A DNA stretch of 64,000 nucleotides from Phycisphaerales bacterium (GCA_905339235.1 CAJPFG010000031.1:62001-126000); one strand, 5' to 3'. Shown: positions 45,948-55,098, counted from the first letter of the stretch. Made by a program: numbers and translations. The notes: generated by a model not told the origin, from the letters alone.

Positions 45948-47120
45948 ATGTGGTACACACCCGCCCAGGAGTTCATGCGCGGCCGCGGCATCGATGCGTG
46001 GCTGGTGCATGACTTTCGTTCGTCCAACTCCATCTTCGCGGCGCTCCTGCCGGGGAAGCGCTTCCTGACGCGGCGCGTCGGGCTGTTCGTGCCCGCGAGC
46101 GGCGAGCCGTGGCTGATCGCCAGCCACATCGACGCGTCGAGTTTCAAGGGCGTGGACGTGCCGCTCAGGAAGTACCTCACGTGGGGCGAATACCACGGGC
46201 TGCTCGCGGAGGCCGTGAAGGGCCGGCGGCAGGTCGCGATGGAATACTCGCCGGGGTGCGATCTGCCGGTCGTGGGCATCGTGGACGCGGGCACGGTGGA
46301 GTTCGTGCGGTCGCTGGGCGTTGAGGTCGTGTCGTCGGCGGACCTGATCCAGGTGACGGTGGCGCGGTGGTCGGCCGCGGCGGTAGAGAACCACGCCCGG
46401 GCCTCGCGCGAGGTCGCGGGCGTCAAGGACGAGGCGTTCAACTTCATCCGCGACTCGCTCGCGGCCGGGCGCGAGGTGACCGAGGTGCGGGTGCAATCTC
46501 GCATGCACGAGGCGTTCACGCGGCTGGGGCTGGAGTGGCCGGACGGGCCGATCGTGGGCGTCAACGGGCACGCAGGGGACCCCCACTTCGAGCCCACACC
46601 CTCGAACACCAGCCCGATCCGAAAAGGCGACTGGGTGCTGATCGACCTATGGGCCCGCCGGCCGGGGGAAGAGAACATTTTCAGCGACATTACGTGGGTG
46701 GGCTGCTGCGGCACGCCCACGGACCGGCACATGAAGGTCTACCGCGCGGTGAAGGGCGCCCGCGACGCGGCGGTGAAGATCGCGCAGGAGCGATGGGCCG
46801 CGAAGAAGCCGGTGCAGGGGTGGGAGGTGGACGACGCGGCGATGGGTGTGCTGCGCGGTTCGGGGTTCGGGGAGGGCATCCGCCACCGCACCGGTCACAG
46901 CCTGTCGCCGGGGCCCAAGGTCCACGGCGTGGGCGTGAACATCGACAACACCGAGACGCACGACACGCGCGAACTCCTGCCGGGAGTGGGGTTCACGGTC
47001 GAGCCGGGGCTGTACTTCAGTGACTTCGGGGTGAGGCTGGAGATCAACCTGTGGGTAGATCCGGCGAAGGGGCCGGTGATCACGAGTTGCGTGCAGGAGG
47101 AGGTTTTGAGGCTGGCGTAG
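45948..47120 (+). CDS. M24-family metallopeptidase (Xaa-Pro aminopeptidase-like)
   Basis: Predicted 390 residues. The N-terminal ~150 residues are a creatinase-N-like domain (AWLVHDFRSSNSIFAAL). The C-terminal pita-bread domain shows the metal ligands of M24: Asp in VLIDLWAR, Asp in NIFSDITWVG, His in IRHRTGHSLS, Glu in FTVEPGLYF and Glu in VRLEINLWV. It would remove N-terminal residues before proline or act on a related small amide such as creatine-like compounds. The start is an ATG shortly after CTAACGATCC. It runs alone on the plus strand, 95 bases from the fusion gene. Confidence 0.85.
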   Translation: MWYTPAQEFMRGRGIDAWLVHDFRSSNSIFAALLPGKRFLTRRVGLFVPASGEPWLIASHIDASSFKGVDVPLRKYLTWGEYHGLLAEAVKGRRQVAMEYSPGCDLPVVGIVDAGTVEFVRSLGVEVVSSADLIQVTVARWSAAAVENHARASREVAGVKDEAFNFIRDSLAAGREVTEVRVQSRMHEAFTRLGLEWPDGPIVGVNGHAGDPHFEPTPSNTSPIRKGDWVLIDLWARRPGEENIFSDITWVGCCGTPTDRHMKVYRAVKGARDAAVKIAQERWAAKKPVQGWEVDDAAMGVLRGSGFGEGIRHRTGHSLSPGPKVHGVGVNIDNTETHDTRELLPGVGFTVEPGLYFSDFGVRLEINLWVDPAKGPVITSCVQEEVLRLA

Positions 47121-47156
47121 TGCACAACGAGCGCGTGCTCACACAAACACCCGTTG

Positions 47157-47684
47157 CTATTTGGCGGACGCCAAAATTCGAGCAAGCCGTGACGACGCCG
47201 CGGCCTTGATCTCAGGAATCGCCGTGGTCGCATCAAGCCTCGCGCGGAGAAGGCCTGGGTCCGCAAGACGATGCTTGATGAGCGCACTCAGGAATTGGAC
47301 GTCCTTCTCTCGCCCGGCAATGAGCTTGGAGATGGCGAGGTCATGCACTTCGAGGCACCATCCCGTCGCTCCTTCGGGCGTTCGGACCGGGATGAGCCGG
47401 TCTTTCCAGCCTTGGGGGAGCGTGGCGGATTCTTCCCCAACCCCGTGCGCGTGATACCCGAAGGTCTCGTGAAACGGAGATTCCTCTCCAATCGTGCCCT
47501 CGATCAGTTCGGCCGTGGTTGCGTCGCGCATGGAGAAGAGGTCGGCCTCCATGGAGTACAGGAGTTCCCGGGGAGCGTCAGGAAACTGTCCCAAGATGGC
47601 CTGCGAGCCGATGACGACAAACTCCCGCTCACCGGTGATGCCCCAGGCCGCGCGGATGATGTGTTCAAGTTGGGTTCGCGTCAT
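47157..47684 (-). CDS. DUF6036-type nucleotidyltransferase-like protein (putative toxin)
   Basis: Predicted 175 residues. EREFVVIGSQAILGQFPDAP then LLYSMEADLFSMRD is the start of the minimal nucleotidyltransferase fold found in DUF6036 and AbiEii-like proteins (G[SG] followed by an acidic DxD-like pair, here EAD). LEVHDLAISKLIAGREKDVQFL is the other conserved block. Such proteins sit in two-gene modules with a small helical partner and have been suggested as toxins. The partner gene here overlaps the start by 20 bases. ATG 47684 fits the family start; the longer open frame reads into the partner gene. Biological role is inferred, not shown. Confidence 0.7.
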   Translation of the reverse strand: MTRTQLEHIIRAAWGITGEREFVVIGSQAILGQFPDAPRELLYSMEADLFSMRDATTAELIEGTIGEESPFHETFGYHAHGVGEESATLPQGWKDRLIPVRTPEGATGWCLEVHDLAISKLIAGREKDVQFLSALIKHRLADPGLLRARLDATTAIPEIKAAASSRLARILASAK

Positions 47685-48039
47685 GCCTGAGCCGCTTCTT
47701 GATCTGCCACACGGTCTTGTAGTGAATCGCGCCCGCAAACGGTGAGTTCTGCCGGAGGCGTTGTCCCTCATCGGTCTCGGCCGTGAGAATCTCGCAGATT
47801 TCTTTGAGCGGTTGCTCCAGAATCTCCAGCCATTCGCGGTAGCATCGCAGAAGGCCTGGGGCGTCAGGATTTCGCTCACTCCATCGGACGAGGTTGTCCT
47901 TCGCGAGTTGAAGCCACTCGGGATGGTCCGGCAGCCCGGCGGCAATGATCCGCCCGAACTCGAGGCTGCAGCGATCCTGGTACTCGTGGCCCATGGGAAA
48001 CTCTATGGGGTTGAACGCGGGTTCGATACGAGCCTGCAC
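47665..48039 (-). CDS. Partner of the DUF6036 protein (putative antitoxin)
   Basis: Predicted up to 124 residues, helical and acidic (EWLQLAKDNLVRW, LLRCYREWLEILEQPL, KEICEILTAETDEGQRLRQN) with a basic end (WQIKKRLRHDANP). It is upstream of, and overlaps by 20 bases, the DUF6036 gene, so the two are coupled. This order and overlap are typical of two-gene toxin-antitoxin modules. The start is uncertain: GTG 48039 (MQARIEPAF) or ATG 47994 (GHEYQDRCSLEF). I know similar neighbours of DUF6036 genes only by this general pattern. Confidence 0.65.
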   Translation of the reverse strand: MQARIEPAFNPIEFPMGHEYQDRCSLEFGRIIAAGLPDHPEWLQLAKDNLVRWSERNPDAPGLLRCYREWLEILEQPLKEICEILTAETDEGQRLRQNSPFAGAIHYKTVWQIKKRLRHDANPT

Positions 48040-48083
48040 CCCGCACTCGTTGGAGCCCGTACAACCCGAACGCGGAGACCATC

Positions 48084-48803
48084 ATGTTCATCAAATCTTC
48101 CATGCTTCTGCTCGCATGCACCGTGGTCCTGTTTGGTTGCGAGCGGACCGCCCCACCACCAGCGTCGCCTCCGGCAGCGACTCCAAGTGCCAGCGTTTCA
48201 GCAGTTCGGGCGGCCTTCGATCAGATGCCCCGAGGCGGCAAGCGGGAGTGGTTTGCCGCTGAGGCCGCGGTCATGAACCACCTGCGTGCGAACCCGGATC
48301 AGTGTGACTCCGCGATCCGATATCTCGCGACTTCACCGGAGGACGACCATGCCAACTTCGTCGGCACACTGACGTGCGCCGTTCTCCATGTGCTCATTGA
48401 GAAGAACGACGACAAGCGACTCTGCGAACTGCTCTCCACCGTCCCTATCGAAAAGGACGACCCCGACGGGTACTTTGTCGAGTTCGCGCTTGTAAACCCG
48501 CACGTGGGTCGAACAGTAGACGGAATACTCGTGTTGTTCGACGCCTTCGAACGTGCCCAACGCGCGGAGGTCCGAGAGTGCCTCGCCCGGGCACTCCGTC
48601 GCGCATTCTTTGATCGCTGCAAACCGTGGTGGACCGATGCGGAGGCCTTCGGTGTCTGCCGGCGTGACTTCCAGTACGACAAGCAGAATCTCAAGGCGAA
48701 TCTGGCTCACGAAAACGGATACTCGCCCGGGCTCTTCGACACGACAAACGCGGACCCACCGCCGCTGTTCATTCCCAAGAATGGACCCGATCGGGTGCGA
48801 TAG
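48084..48803 (+). CDS. Lipoprotein of unknown function
   Basis: Predicted 239 residues. MFIKSSMLLLACTVVLFGCER is a lipoprotein signal with Cys19. A short Pro/Ala/Ser linker (~25-40) precedes a helical domain with several cysteines (NPDQCDSAIR, GTLTCAVLHVLIEK, RLCELLS, VRECLARALRRAFFDRC, AFGVCRRD). No family is recognised; the helical pattern is repeat-like (armadillo/HEAT-like spacing is possible). It diverges from the DUF6036 pair and is followed by mutS after a promoter, so it is a single gene. Confidence 0.65.
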   Translation: MFIKSSMLLLACTVVLFGCERTAPPPASPPAATPSASVSAVRAAFDQMPRGGKREWFAAEAAVMNHLRANPDQCDSAIRYLATSPEDDHANFVGTLTCAVLHVLIEKNDDKRLCELLSTVPIEKDDPDGYFVEFALVNPHVGRTVDGILVLFDAFERAQRAEVRECLARALRRAFFDRCKPWWTDAEAFGVCRRDFQYDKQNLKANLAHENGYSPGLFDTTNADPPPLFIPKNGPDRVR

Positions 48804-48832
48804 CCAAGGCGAAGTCTGTCGGCTAGGAAGTC

Positions 48833-48860
48833 TGGACACATTCGCGAAACAATGTACCCT
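48833..48860 (+). promoter_or_regulatory. mutS promoter, TGGACA-N16-TACCCT
   Basis: TGGACA (48833-48838) and TACCCT (48855-48860) are 16 bases apart. Transcription would start near 48867, five bases before the mutS ATG, leaving no room for a Shine-Dalgarno sequence. Confidence 0.6.
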
Positions 48861-48871
48861 GACACCACCCC

Positions 48872-51688
48872 ATGGCCTCCCCCCGCGAAACTCCCGCGAT
48901 GCAGCAGTACTACCGCTTCAAGAAGCGGCACCCCGGGTGCGTCCTCATGTTCCGCATCGGGGACTTCTACGAGATGTTCGACGAGGATGCGGTGGCCGTG
49001 TCCAAGGCCATCGGGCTCACGCTGACGCAGCGGAGCGAAGGCGTGCCGATGGCGGGGGTGCCGTTTCATCAGTTGGAGACGTACCTCAAGAAACTGATCG
49101 CGGCCGGGTTCCGCGTGGCCGTGGCGGAGCAGTTGATCGATGCCTCGCAGGCCAAGGGGATCGTGCCACGGGCGGTGACGCGAGTCATCACGCCCGGGAC
49201 GCTGGTGGATGAGACGCTGATCGACCCCGAGGCGCCCGGGGCGCTCGCGGCGGTGCTGTTCACGGCGTCGGGCGACGACTCGCCCGCGGCCGTCGCCGTC
49301 GTGGAGGTTTCGACCGGCGAGTTCGTCGTCCTCTCCTGCGGCCGCGAGGGCATCGTGGATGAACTCGCTCGGCGCGGGGCGCGAGAAGTGCTGTACTGCG
49401 ACAGCGGCGAGGGGGCGCCGCCCGCGCGGGTGAAGCGCGTGCTGGAGGCGCTGCGCATCCCCGGGACGGCGCGGCCCGCGTGGCAGTTCCGCCCGCAGGA
49501 GGCCTTCGACGCCCTGCGCGAGCAGTTCGGCGTGACAACGCTGGCGGGCTTCGGGCTTGCCGACGACGCGCCGGAGGGCGTCGCCGCCGGGGCGATCGTG
49601 CGGTACTTGCGCGAGACGCAGACGATCAGCGATGAAGACGCCCGCGCGGCCGTGGGCGTCCGGCTCACTCGGGCGACGCTCAAGCATCTCCGCCCGCCGC
49701 GGCGGGAGCAGCCGGACCGCTACTGCGTTGTGGATGCGGTCTCGCTGCGGTCGCTGGAGGTCGAGCGGACGCTGCGCGATGGGGGCCGCGGCGGGGAGGG
49801 CGGCGAGGGATCGCTGCTGTCGATCTTCCTGGGCTCGGGCAAGCGGTCGTGCTGCCGGACCGCGATGGGGCGGAGGTTGCTGCGCGACTGGCTGTGCCGG
49901 CCGCTGCGGGTGCGCGGGGAAATCGAGGCCCGTCAAAAGGGCGTCGGCGTTTTCGTCGAGGACCGTCGGCTGGCGGTGCAGGCGGGCGAGTTGCTCGAAG
50001 GCGTGCAGGACACCCCTCGGATCGGCGCCCGGCTCGCAATGGCGCGGGTGACACCGCGGGACCTGGTGGGGCTGGCGCGTTCGCTGGATCGCGCCCGGGC
50101 GATCGCGGGAGCGATGGAGGGCGCGCCGGCGTTCTCGCATCTGCACGCGGCAATGGCGCGGGCGGTGGAGGCCGTGGAGCCGCTGGCGAAGACGATCCTG
50201 AGTGCGTGCGTGGACGAACCGCCCCCCCACCTCCGCGAGGGGGGCGTGATCCGCGACGGGCACGACGCGCTGCTGGATGAGGCCCGCCTGCTCCAGCGCG
50301 ATTCGACGGCGTGGCTGGCGGAGTACCAGAAGCGCCTGGTAGAGAAGCACAGCCTGCCGGGGCTGAAGGTCGGATACAACCGGGTCTTCGGCTACTACAT
50401 CGAACTGCCCTCGGCCCAGGCGCGCCAGGCGCCCGCCGAGTTGTCTCGCAAGCAGACGCTGCGGAACGCGGAGCGGTACACCACGCCCGAACTGGCCGAG
50501 TTCGAGCGGAAGGTGACGACCGCGGAGTCGCGGGCGCTGGAGCGCGAACGAGAGTTGTTCGCGGGCCTGTGCGACACCGCCCACGCGCAACTCGACGCGA
50601 TCGACACCTTCGGGCGCGTGGCGGGCGAGTTGGATGCGCAACTGGCGTTCGCGGAAAAGGCCGTGCAGCGCGGCTGGAAGCGGCCCGAAATGGTCGATGA
50701 GCCGGTGCTGCTCATCCACGCCGGGCGGCACCCGGTGCTGGACGAGAGCCTGGGCGCGAACTTCGTGCCCAACGACATCGAACTGGGCGAGTTGGCGGGC
50801 GCGGTCGGCGAGGCGGCCCCGAATCCCGCGGCAGGCGAGGCCCCCACCACCTTCACGCATCCGCGGCTCGCGCTCATCACCGGCCCCAACATGGCGGGCA
50901 AGAGCACCTACATCCGCCAGACGGCGCTGCTCTGCCTGCTTGCGCACGCCGGGAGTTTCATTCCAGCGGACCGCGCGACCATCGGCGTGATCGACCGGAT
51001 CTTCACGCGGATCGGCGCGGATGATGCCCTGCACGCGGGGCAATCGACGTTCATGGTCGAGATGATCGAGACCGCGAACATTCTGAACCACGCGACGCAG
51101 CGCTCGCTGGTGGTGCTGGACGAGGTCGGGCGTGGGACGAGCACGCTGGACGGGCTGTCGCTGGCGTGGGCGGTGGTCGAGTTTCTGGCGGCGGGATCGG
51201 GGCCGCGCACGCTGTTCGCTACGCACTACCACGAACTGACGGACCTTGAGGAGCGGCTGCCGGGGCGGGTGAAGAACCTGCACGTGGCGGTGCGCGAGTG
51301 GCCGGGCGGCGGCGAGCACGCGGAGATCGTCTTCCTGCACCGCATTCTTCCGGGGCGGACGGACCGGTCGTACGGCCTGCATGTGGCGCGGCTGGCGGGG
51401 ATTCCTTCGTCGGTCGTATCACGCGGGCGCGAGGTGCTGGCGTCGCTGGCGGTGCATCACACCGCGCCGGTGGGCGAGGGCGGCGGTGCGGGGACCAAAC
51501 CCATCGACAGAATCACGACGCGGATCGCCGCGCCGCCCGACGGGCAGTTCTCGCTCTTCACCGAGTTCGTGCCGCACCCGGCGGTGGATGCGCTCCGCGA
51601 GATCAAACTGGACGGCCTGACGCCGCTCGAGGCGTTCGACGCGCTGCGCCGGCTCGCGGACCTGGCGTCGCGCTCGGCCGGTGAGTAG
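48872..51688 (+). CDS. mutS: DNA mismatch repair protein MutS
   Basis: Predicted 938 residues; recognises base mismatches and small loops and starts their repair. The mismatch-reading Phe-x-Glu is Phe32-Tyr33-Glu34 in IGDFYEMF, as in MutS1. The connector, core and clamp follow, and the ATPase has Walker A GPNMAGKSTYIRQ (~671), LDEVGRGTSTLDG (~750) and FATHYHEL. The protein is longer than E. coli MutS by ~85 residues, mostly through Gly-rich loops. A C-terminal extension after the ATPase ends in a helical segment. No mutL is in the window. It converges with the M50 gene, 2 bases between stops. Confidence 0.95.
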   Translation: MASPRETPAMQQYYRFKKRHPGCVLMFRIGDFYEMFDEDAVAVSKAIGLTLTQRSEGVPMAGVPFHQLETYLKKLIAAGFRVAVAEQLIDASQAKGIVPRAVTRVITPGTLVDETLIDPEAPGALAAVLFTASGDDSPAAVAVVEVSTGEFVVLSCGREGIVDELARRGAREVLYCDSGEGAPPARVKRVLEALRIPGTARPAWQFRPQEAFDALREQFGVTTLAGFGLADDAPEGVAAGAIVRYLRETQTISDEDARAAVGVRLTRATLKHLRPPRREQPDRYCVVDAVSLRSLEVERTLRDGGRGGEGGEGSLLSIFLGSGKRSCCRTAMGRRLLRDWLCRPLRVRGEIEARQKGVGVFVEDRRLAVQAGELLEGVQDTPRIGARLAMARVTPRDLVGLARSLDRARAIAGAMEGAPAFSHLHAAMARAVEAVEPLAKTILSACVDEPPPHLREGGVIRDGHDALLDEARLLQRDSTAWLAEYQKRLVEKHSLPGLKVGYNRVFGYYIELPSAQARQAPAELSRKQTLRNAERYTTPELAEFERKVTTAESRALERERELFAGLCDTAHAQLDAIDTFGRVAGELDAQLAFAEKAVQRGWKRPEMVDEPVLLIHAGRHPVLDESLGANFVPNDIELGELAGAVGEAAPNPAAGEAPTTFTHPRLALITGPNMAGKSTYIRQTALLCLLAHAGSFIPADRATIGVIDRIFTRIGADDALHAGQSTFMVEMIETANILNHATQRSLVVLDEVGRGTSTLDGLSLAWAVVEFLAAGSGPRTLFATHYHELTDLEERLPGRVKNLHVAVREWPGGGEHAEIVFLHRILPGRTDRSYGLHVARLAGIPSSVVSRGREVLASLAVHHTAPVGEGGGAGTKPIDRITTRIAAPPDGQFSLFTEFVPHPAVDALREIKLDGLTPLEAFDALRRLADLASRSAGE

Positions 51689-51690
51689 CG

Positions 51691-52797
51691 TCAGCCCTTC
51701 GCCTCGCTCCGTCCGGTGAGAATCTCGCGGATCATCACGAGTTCGGCCACGTTCTCAACCGTGAGCAGGCCCACGATTTCCCCGTCGCGTGTGACGGGCG
51801 CGAGAGGGCAGCCCCGGGCGCGGAGTTCGTCCAGCGCGGCCGCGAGCGTGTGATTCTCCCGGAACACCGGGCAATCCGCGTGCATCGCGGCCGCGACGGA
51901 TCCGGTCTTCCCGTCCTTGGCCAGGGCCTTGAGGAGTTGGCTCCGCGAGAGCACCCCGACGACGCGCCCATCTTCGAGCACCGGGAAATCAGGCTGGGCG
52001 CCGCGGAGCAGTTCGGCAAGGGCATCGTCGAGCGTCGCGTTGGCGGCCAGAGCCCGAAACTCGGTGACCATCGCGTCGGATACGCGCAGCCCGGCAAGTC
52101 CCTGACGCTCCTCGGCCATCCGCGCCTCCGACTCGGCGCCGATCCACACGAACACCGCGATGAGGATGAGCATCGGATTGAAGAAGAGCCCCATCGCCAC
52201 GAATCCCAGGGCCGCGATCTGGCCCACAGTCGCGGCGGCCCGCGTGGCCTTGGCGTACGGCATGGCCATGGCCAGCAGCGCACGCAGTACGCGCCCGCCG
52301 TCCATCGGGAACGCGGGCACCATATTGAACAGGATCAGCGCGACGTTTACCGAGATAAGGCTGAGGAGAATGCTCGATCCCTGCGAAAGCGTCTGGGCGT
52401 TCAGGGTTTCGGGGTTCAGAACGCCGCGAACGAGCGCGATCGGCGCCAGGACGGCCACGATCGCGACGTTCACAGCCGGGCCCGCGATCGCGACGATGAG
52501 TTCCTGCCATGGCTTGGAGGGCAGTCGCTCCATCCGGGCCATGCCGCCGATGGGAAGGAGGATGATGTCGCGGGTGCGGACGCCGAAGCGCCGGGCGGCG
52601 AGGATGTGGCCGTATTCGTGCAGCACCACGCAGACGAAGACGCCGGAGATGACGGCGAGATAGTGCAGGATCTGCGCGGCGGTCTGGCCGTGGAAGAGGC
52701 CCGAGCCGACAATCCACACGAGCAGGAGCAGAAAGGTCCAGTGGATGTAGACGGCGGTGCCGAAGAACGTGCCGATCTTGAGGGCCCAGCGAGTCAT
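51691..52797 (-). CDS. Site-2 protease-like M50 metallopeptidase with CBS pair
   Basis: Predicted 368 residues. The membrane protease has HEYGH (His60, Glu61, His64) in helix 2 and the third ligand Asp in VPAFPMDGGRVLRALLA. Four to six helices are visible. Residues ~230-360 are two CBS domains (VSDAMVTEFRALAANATLDD, PVFRENHTLAAALDEL), which bind adenine nucleotides and often control this family. Such proteins cut membrane-bound regulators inside the membrane; the substrate is unknown. ATG 52797 starts right before helix 1. The downstream (upstream in transcription) zinc-ribbon genes end 4 bases before it, so all three form one operon. Confidence 0.88.
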   Translation of the reverse strand: MTRWALKIGTFFGTAVYIHWTFLLLLVWIVGSGLFHGQTAAQILHYLAVISGVFVCVVLHEYGHILAARRFGVRTRDIILLPIGGMARMERLPSKPWQELIVAIAGPAVNVAIVAVLAPIALVRGVLNPETLNAQTLSQGSSILLSLISVNVALILFNMVPAFPMDGGRVLRALLAMAMPYAKATRAAATVGQIAALGFVAMGLFFNPMLILIAVFVWIGAESEARMAEERQGLAGLRVSDAMVTEFRALAANATLDDALAELLRGAQPDFPVLEDGRVVGVLSRSQLLKALAKDGKTGSVAAAMHADCPVFRENHTLAAALDELRARGCPLAPVTRDGEIVGLLTVENVAELVMIREILTGRSEAKG

Positions 52798-52801
52798 CGG
52801 C

Positions 52802-53302
52802 TCATTGTTGGAGCGGCGGGGCCACGTCGCGCACCCAGGCCGAGCCGCATTCAGGACACACGACGCAGCCATCTTCCTCGGCCGGCAGGTCGTCGAGGCG
52901 GTAGCCGCACGTGGCGCACAGCCCCTCGGCGCCCACGGCCTCGGCGAGCAGTTGCGGGTCCACCGGCGGCATTCGTGGCCGGAACTTCACCGCGGTCCAA
53001 ACCATGAGCGCGGAGCCGATCATGGCAGGGAAGGCGTAGATCCAGAGCACGAACGCGCCCGCGCCGAGAAACGCGGGCACGAACAGGCCCACCCCGACAA
53101 CCCCGACGAGCACGCCGATCGCGATCATGGAGCCACGGCTGTCTCGTTCGACGCGCGCCCCGACCCGCCGGCAGATCCGCTGGAAAGACTCGTGGGACAG
53201 CAGTCCCTTGACATCGATGGTTGCGCGGCGCCCGGGGGGGAAGCACGTGGCGACAAAGCGGCCGCGGGCGTCGGAGACGGTCACGGATCCTTCGACGTTC
53301 AT
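52802..53302 (-). CDS. Membrane protein with C-terminal zinc ribbon
   Basis: Predicted 166 residues. Soluble N-terminal half (VTVSDARGRFVATCF), two hydrophobic helices (IAIGVLVGVVGVGLFVPAFL; FVLWIYAFPAMIGSALMVW), then a zinc ribbon CATCGYRLDDLP...CVVCPECGSAW, the 'CxxCGYxLxGL' form common in planctomycete membrane proteins. Its ATG overlaps the stop of the next gene upstream (ATGA, 53299-53302), and it ends 4 bases before the M50 gene. Function unknown; the coupling with an M50 protease may mean it is a substrate or adaptor, an inference from position. Confidence 0.72.
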   Translation of the reverse strand: MNVEGSVTVSDARGRFVATCFPPGRRATIDVKGLLSHESFQRICRRVGARVERDSRGSMIAIGVLVGVVGVGLFVPAFLGAGAFVLWIYAFPAMIGSALMVWTAVKFRPRMPPVDPQLLAEAVGAEGLCATCGYRLDDLPAEEDGCVVCPECGSAWVRDVAPPLQQ

Positions 53303-54366
53303 GCGCGGGCCTCGACCACGACGGGTGGAGAGGCGAAATCGGCAGGCGCCGCGAGTGGGGGCTTCCACGCGGCGGCGCACTCGCGACAGACCAAGCAGCC
53401 GTCGGGCTCAGGCACAAGGCCCGTGAGGTCGGCGGCGCAGCGGGGGCACAGGGCCCGGGAGAGCATCTCGAAGCGAAGAGTCTTGCCCCTGATGCCCGCG
53501 TTGCTTCGGAGAAACGCCTGGGCGAGCCAGAGGAATCCGAACGCACCGACGATCATGAGAACGCCCATGACTGAGTAGGGCCGCGAACGAAGCTGCGGGA
53601 GCAGAAGCCACACTTGAAAGCCCGCGAGGCCGGAATAGAGCAGAAAAAGGGCCACGCGGAGAATCACCCCGTCTCGCGTGGTTCTGCGGCGCGCGCTCAG
53701 CAGCCGCGCACGTCGGTCGGGGTCGCTCGTCGCCCGCAGCGCCTCGCGGAGGCGTGCATCGGCGGCCGGGCCCTCGTGCCCGCGATCGTCCTTCAGGCGA
53801 CGCAACCCCATGTGACCGCCGATCCGCTGCCACCAGCGAACGGGCGCGGCGAAGCCTGTTCCAGCGACCTCCTCGAAGTGCGTTCTGCGAACGACCCGCG
53901 AGGCGTTCCACGCGGCGCCGCATTCGGGGCATTCAAAGCAGCCGTCCTCGGCCGGGCCCAGGCCCGCGAAGGAGTACGAGCACGCGGGGCAGAGGCCGTC
54001 GGCGAGCATGACCGTGCTCACCGCCGGCGCCGAGCGGCGCCGGCCGCGGAGCACGAGCAGCCGCCCGACCACGACGGCAAGGAGAACGATCACGAGCACG
54101 GCGACCGTCAGGGGAACGCGGAGTTTGATCGAACCGAAGACGATGACGGGACCTGAGACACCCATGAGGATGGCGATCAACGGGCCGCGTCCGCGCGAAA
54201 CGATCTGACGGCGCACCCGATCAACCACGACGCGAAAACGAGCATCGGCCATGCGCGGGTCGCGCCGCAGGGACGCACCGGAAATCACGCCGCGCTCCGT
54301 GCCGCGGTCGTCGTTCGTGACTCCGAGCCACTTGACGGGGCGCCCGGTTCCGGCTGTCTCGTTCAC
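53299..54366 (-). CDS. Membrane protein with two zinc ribbons
   Basis: Predicted 355 residues. It contains two zinc-ribbon motifs, CPACSYSFAGL...CFECPECGAAW and CPRCAADLTGL...CLVCRECAAAW, and two pairs of helices (IAILMGVSGPVIVFGSI/VPLTVAVLVIVLLAVVV; VALFLLYSGLAGFQVWLLL/GVLMIVGAFGFLWLAQAFL). So it looks like an internal duplication of the helix-helix-ribbon unit of the next gene. The start is set at GTG 54366, which has GAGGAG about 6-7 bases before it; ATG 54252 is an alternative that would lose ~38 residues. It is the first gene of the operon with 52802-53302 and the M50 protease. Confidence 0.7.
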   Translation of the reverse strand: MNETAGTGRPVKWLGVTNDDRGTERGVISGASLRRDPRMADARFRVVVDRVRRQIVSRGRGPLIAILMGVSGPVIVFGSIKLRVPLTVAVLVIVLLAVVVGRLLVLRGRRRSAPAVSTVMLADGLCPACSYSFAGLGPAEDGCFECPECGAAWNASRVVRRTHFEEVAGTGFAAPVRWWQRIGGHMGLRRLKDDRGHEGPAADARLREALRATSDPDRRARLLSARRRTTRDGVILRVALFLLYSGLAGFQVWLLLPQLRSRPYSVMGVLMIVGAFGFLWLAQAFLRSNAGIRGKTLRFEMLSRALCPRCAADLTGLVPEPDGCLVCRECAAAWKPPLAAPADFASPPVVVEARA

Positions 54367-54460
54367 GAGGGACTCCTCGGTGTTTCGCGCGGTCCGGCGC
54401 GAGCGGCAGGATAGTACGGGACTCGCAACAATCCGTGTTGGTCGCGCACTACGCTTGGCA

Positions 54461-55045
54461 ATGCTGACCCCCGAGTACCTGCGATCCAAGTTCGACCAGG
54501 CCCTTCCGTACCAGAAGTACATGCTCACCGGCACGCCGGATCAGGCCGAGAACTGGCGGCGCTTCGAGCGCCTGGCCCGCGACCACGCGAGTTTCGACAG
54601 CAATCAACGGGCGGCGGTCAGGGACTGGGTACGGAAGATCAACGTGCTGGTGGTTTCGGGGCTGTGGTGCGGCGATTGTGTGGCCCAATGCCCGCTGCTG
54701 GCGATGATCGCGGACGAGAAGCCCGAACTGATCGACGTTCGGTTCGTGGATCGCGACAGGCACAAGGACCTGGCCGAGCGGGTGAAGATCTGCGGGGGCT
54801 ATCGCGTTCCCACGGCGATCTTCATGAACGAGGAGTTCGACTTCGTGTCGCTGATGGGCGACAAGAGCCTGGCCCGGCTGCGAGCGCTGGCCGCGAAGTC
54901 GTTGGGCGCCAACTGCCCGCTGCCGACGGCCGCGGTCCCGGCGGATGAGATCCGGGCCACGATGGGGGACTGGCTGGGTGAAACCGAGCGGGTTCACCTG
55001 CTCCTGCGGCTGAGCCCGAAGTTGCGGGAAAGGCACGGAGACTGA
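54461..55045 (+). CDS. Thioredoxin-family protein
   Basis: Predicted 194 residues, cytoplasmic. The active site is SGLWCGDCVAQCP, a CxxC with Gly-Asp between the cysteines, in a thioredoxin fold with cis-Pro in GYRVPTAIFMNEEFDFVS. The N-terminal ~60 residues (LTPEYLRSKFDQALPYQKYM) are a helical addition. The family reduces or oxidises disulfides; CGDC proteins of this group are poorly characterised. ATG 54461 lies 5 bases after TACGCT (54450-54455); the longer open frame would run into the divergent gene. It is divergent from the zinc-ribbon operon. Confidence 0.8.
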   Translation: MLTPEYLRSKFDQALPYQKYMLTGTPDQAENWRRFERLARDHASFDSNQRAAVRDWVRKINVLVVSGLWCGDCVAQCPLLAMIADEKPELIDVRFVDRDRHKDLAERVKICGGYRVPTAIFMNEEFDFVSLMGDKSLARLRALAAKSLGANCPLPTAAVPADEIRATMGDWLGETERVHLLLRLSPKLRERHGD

Positions 55046-55098
55046 CGCCGCGTCCACCGAAGCCGCCCGTCCAGAAGCGGTTTGCGAATCGGGCTCCC

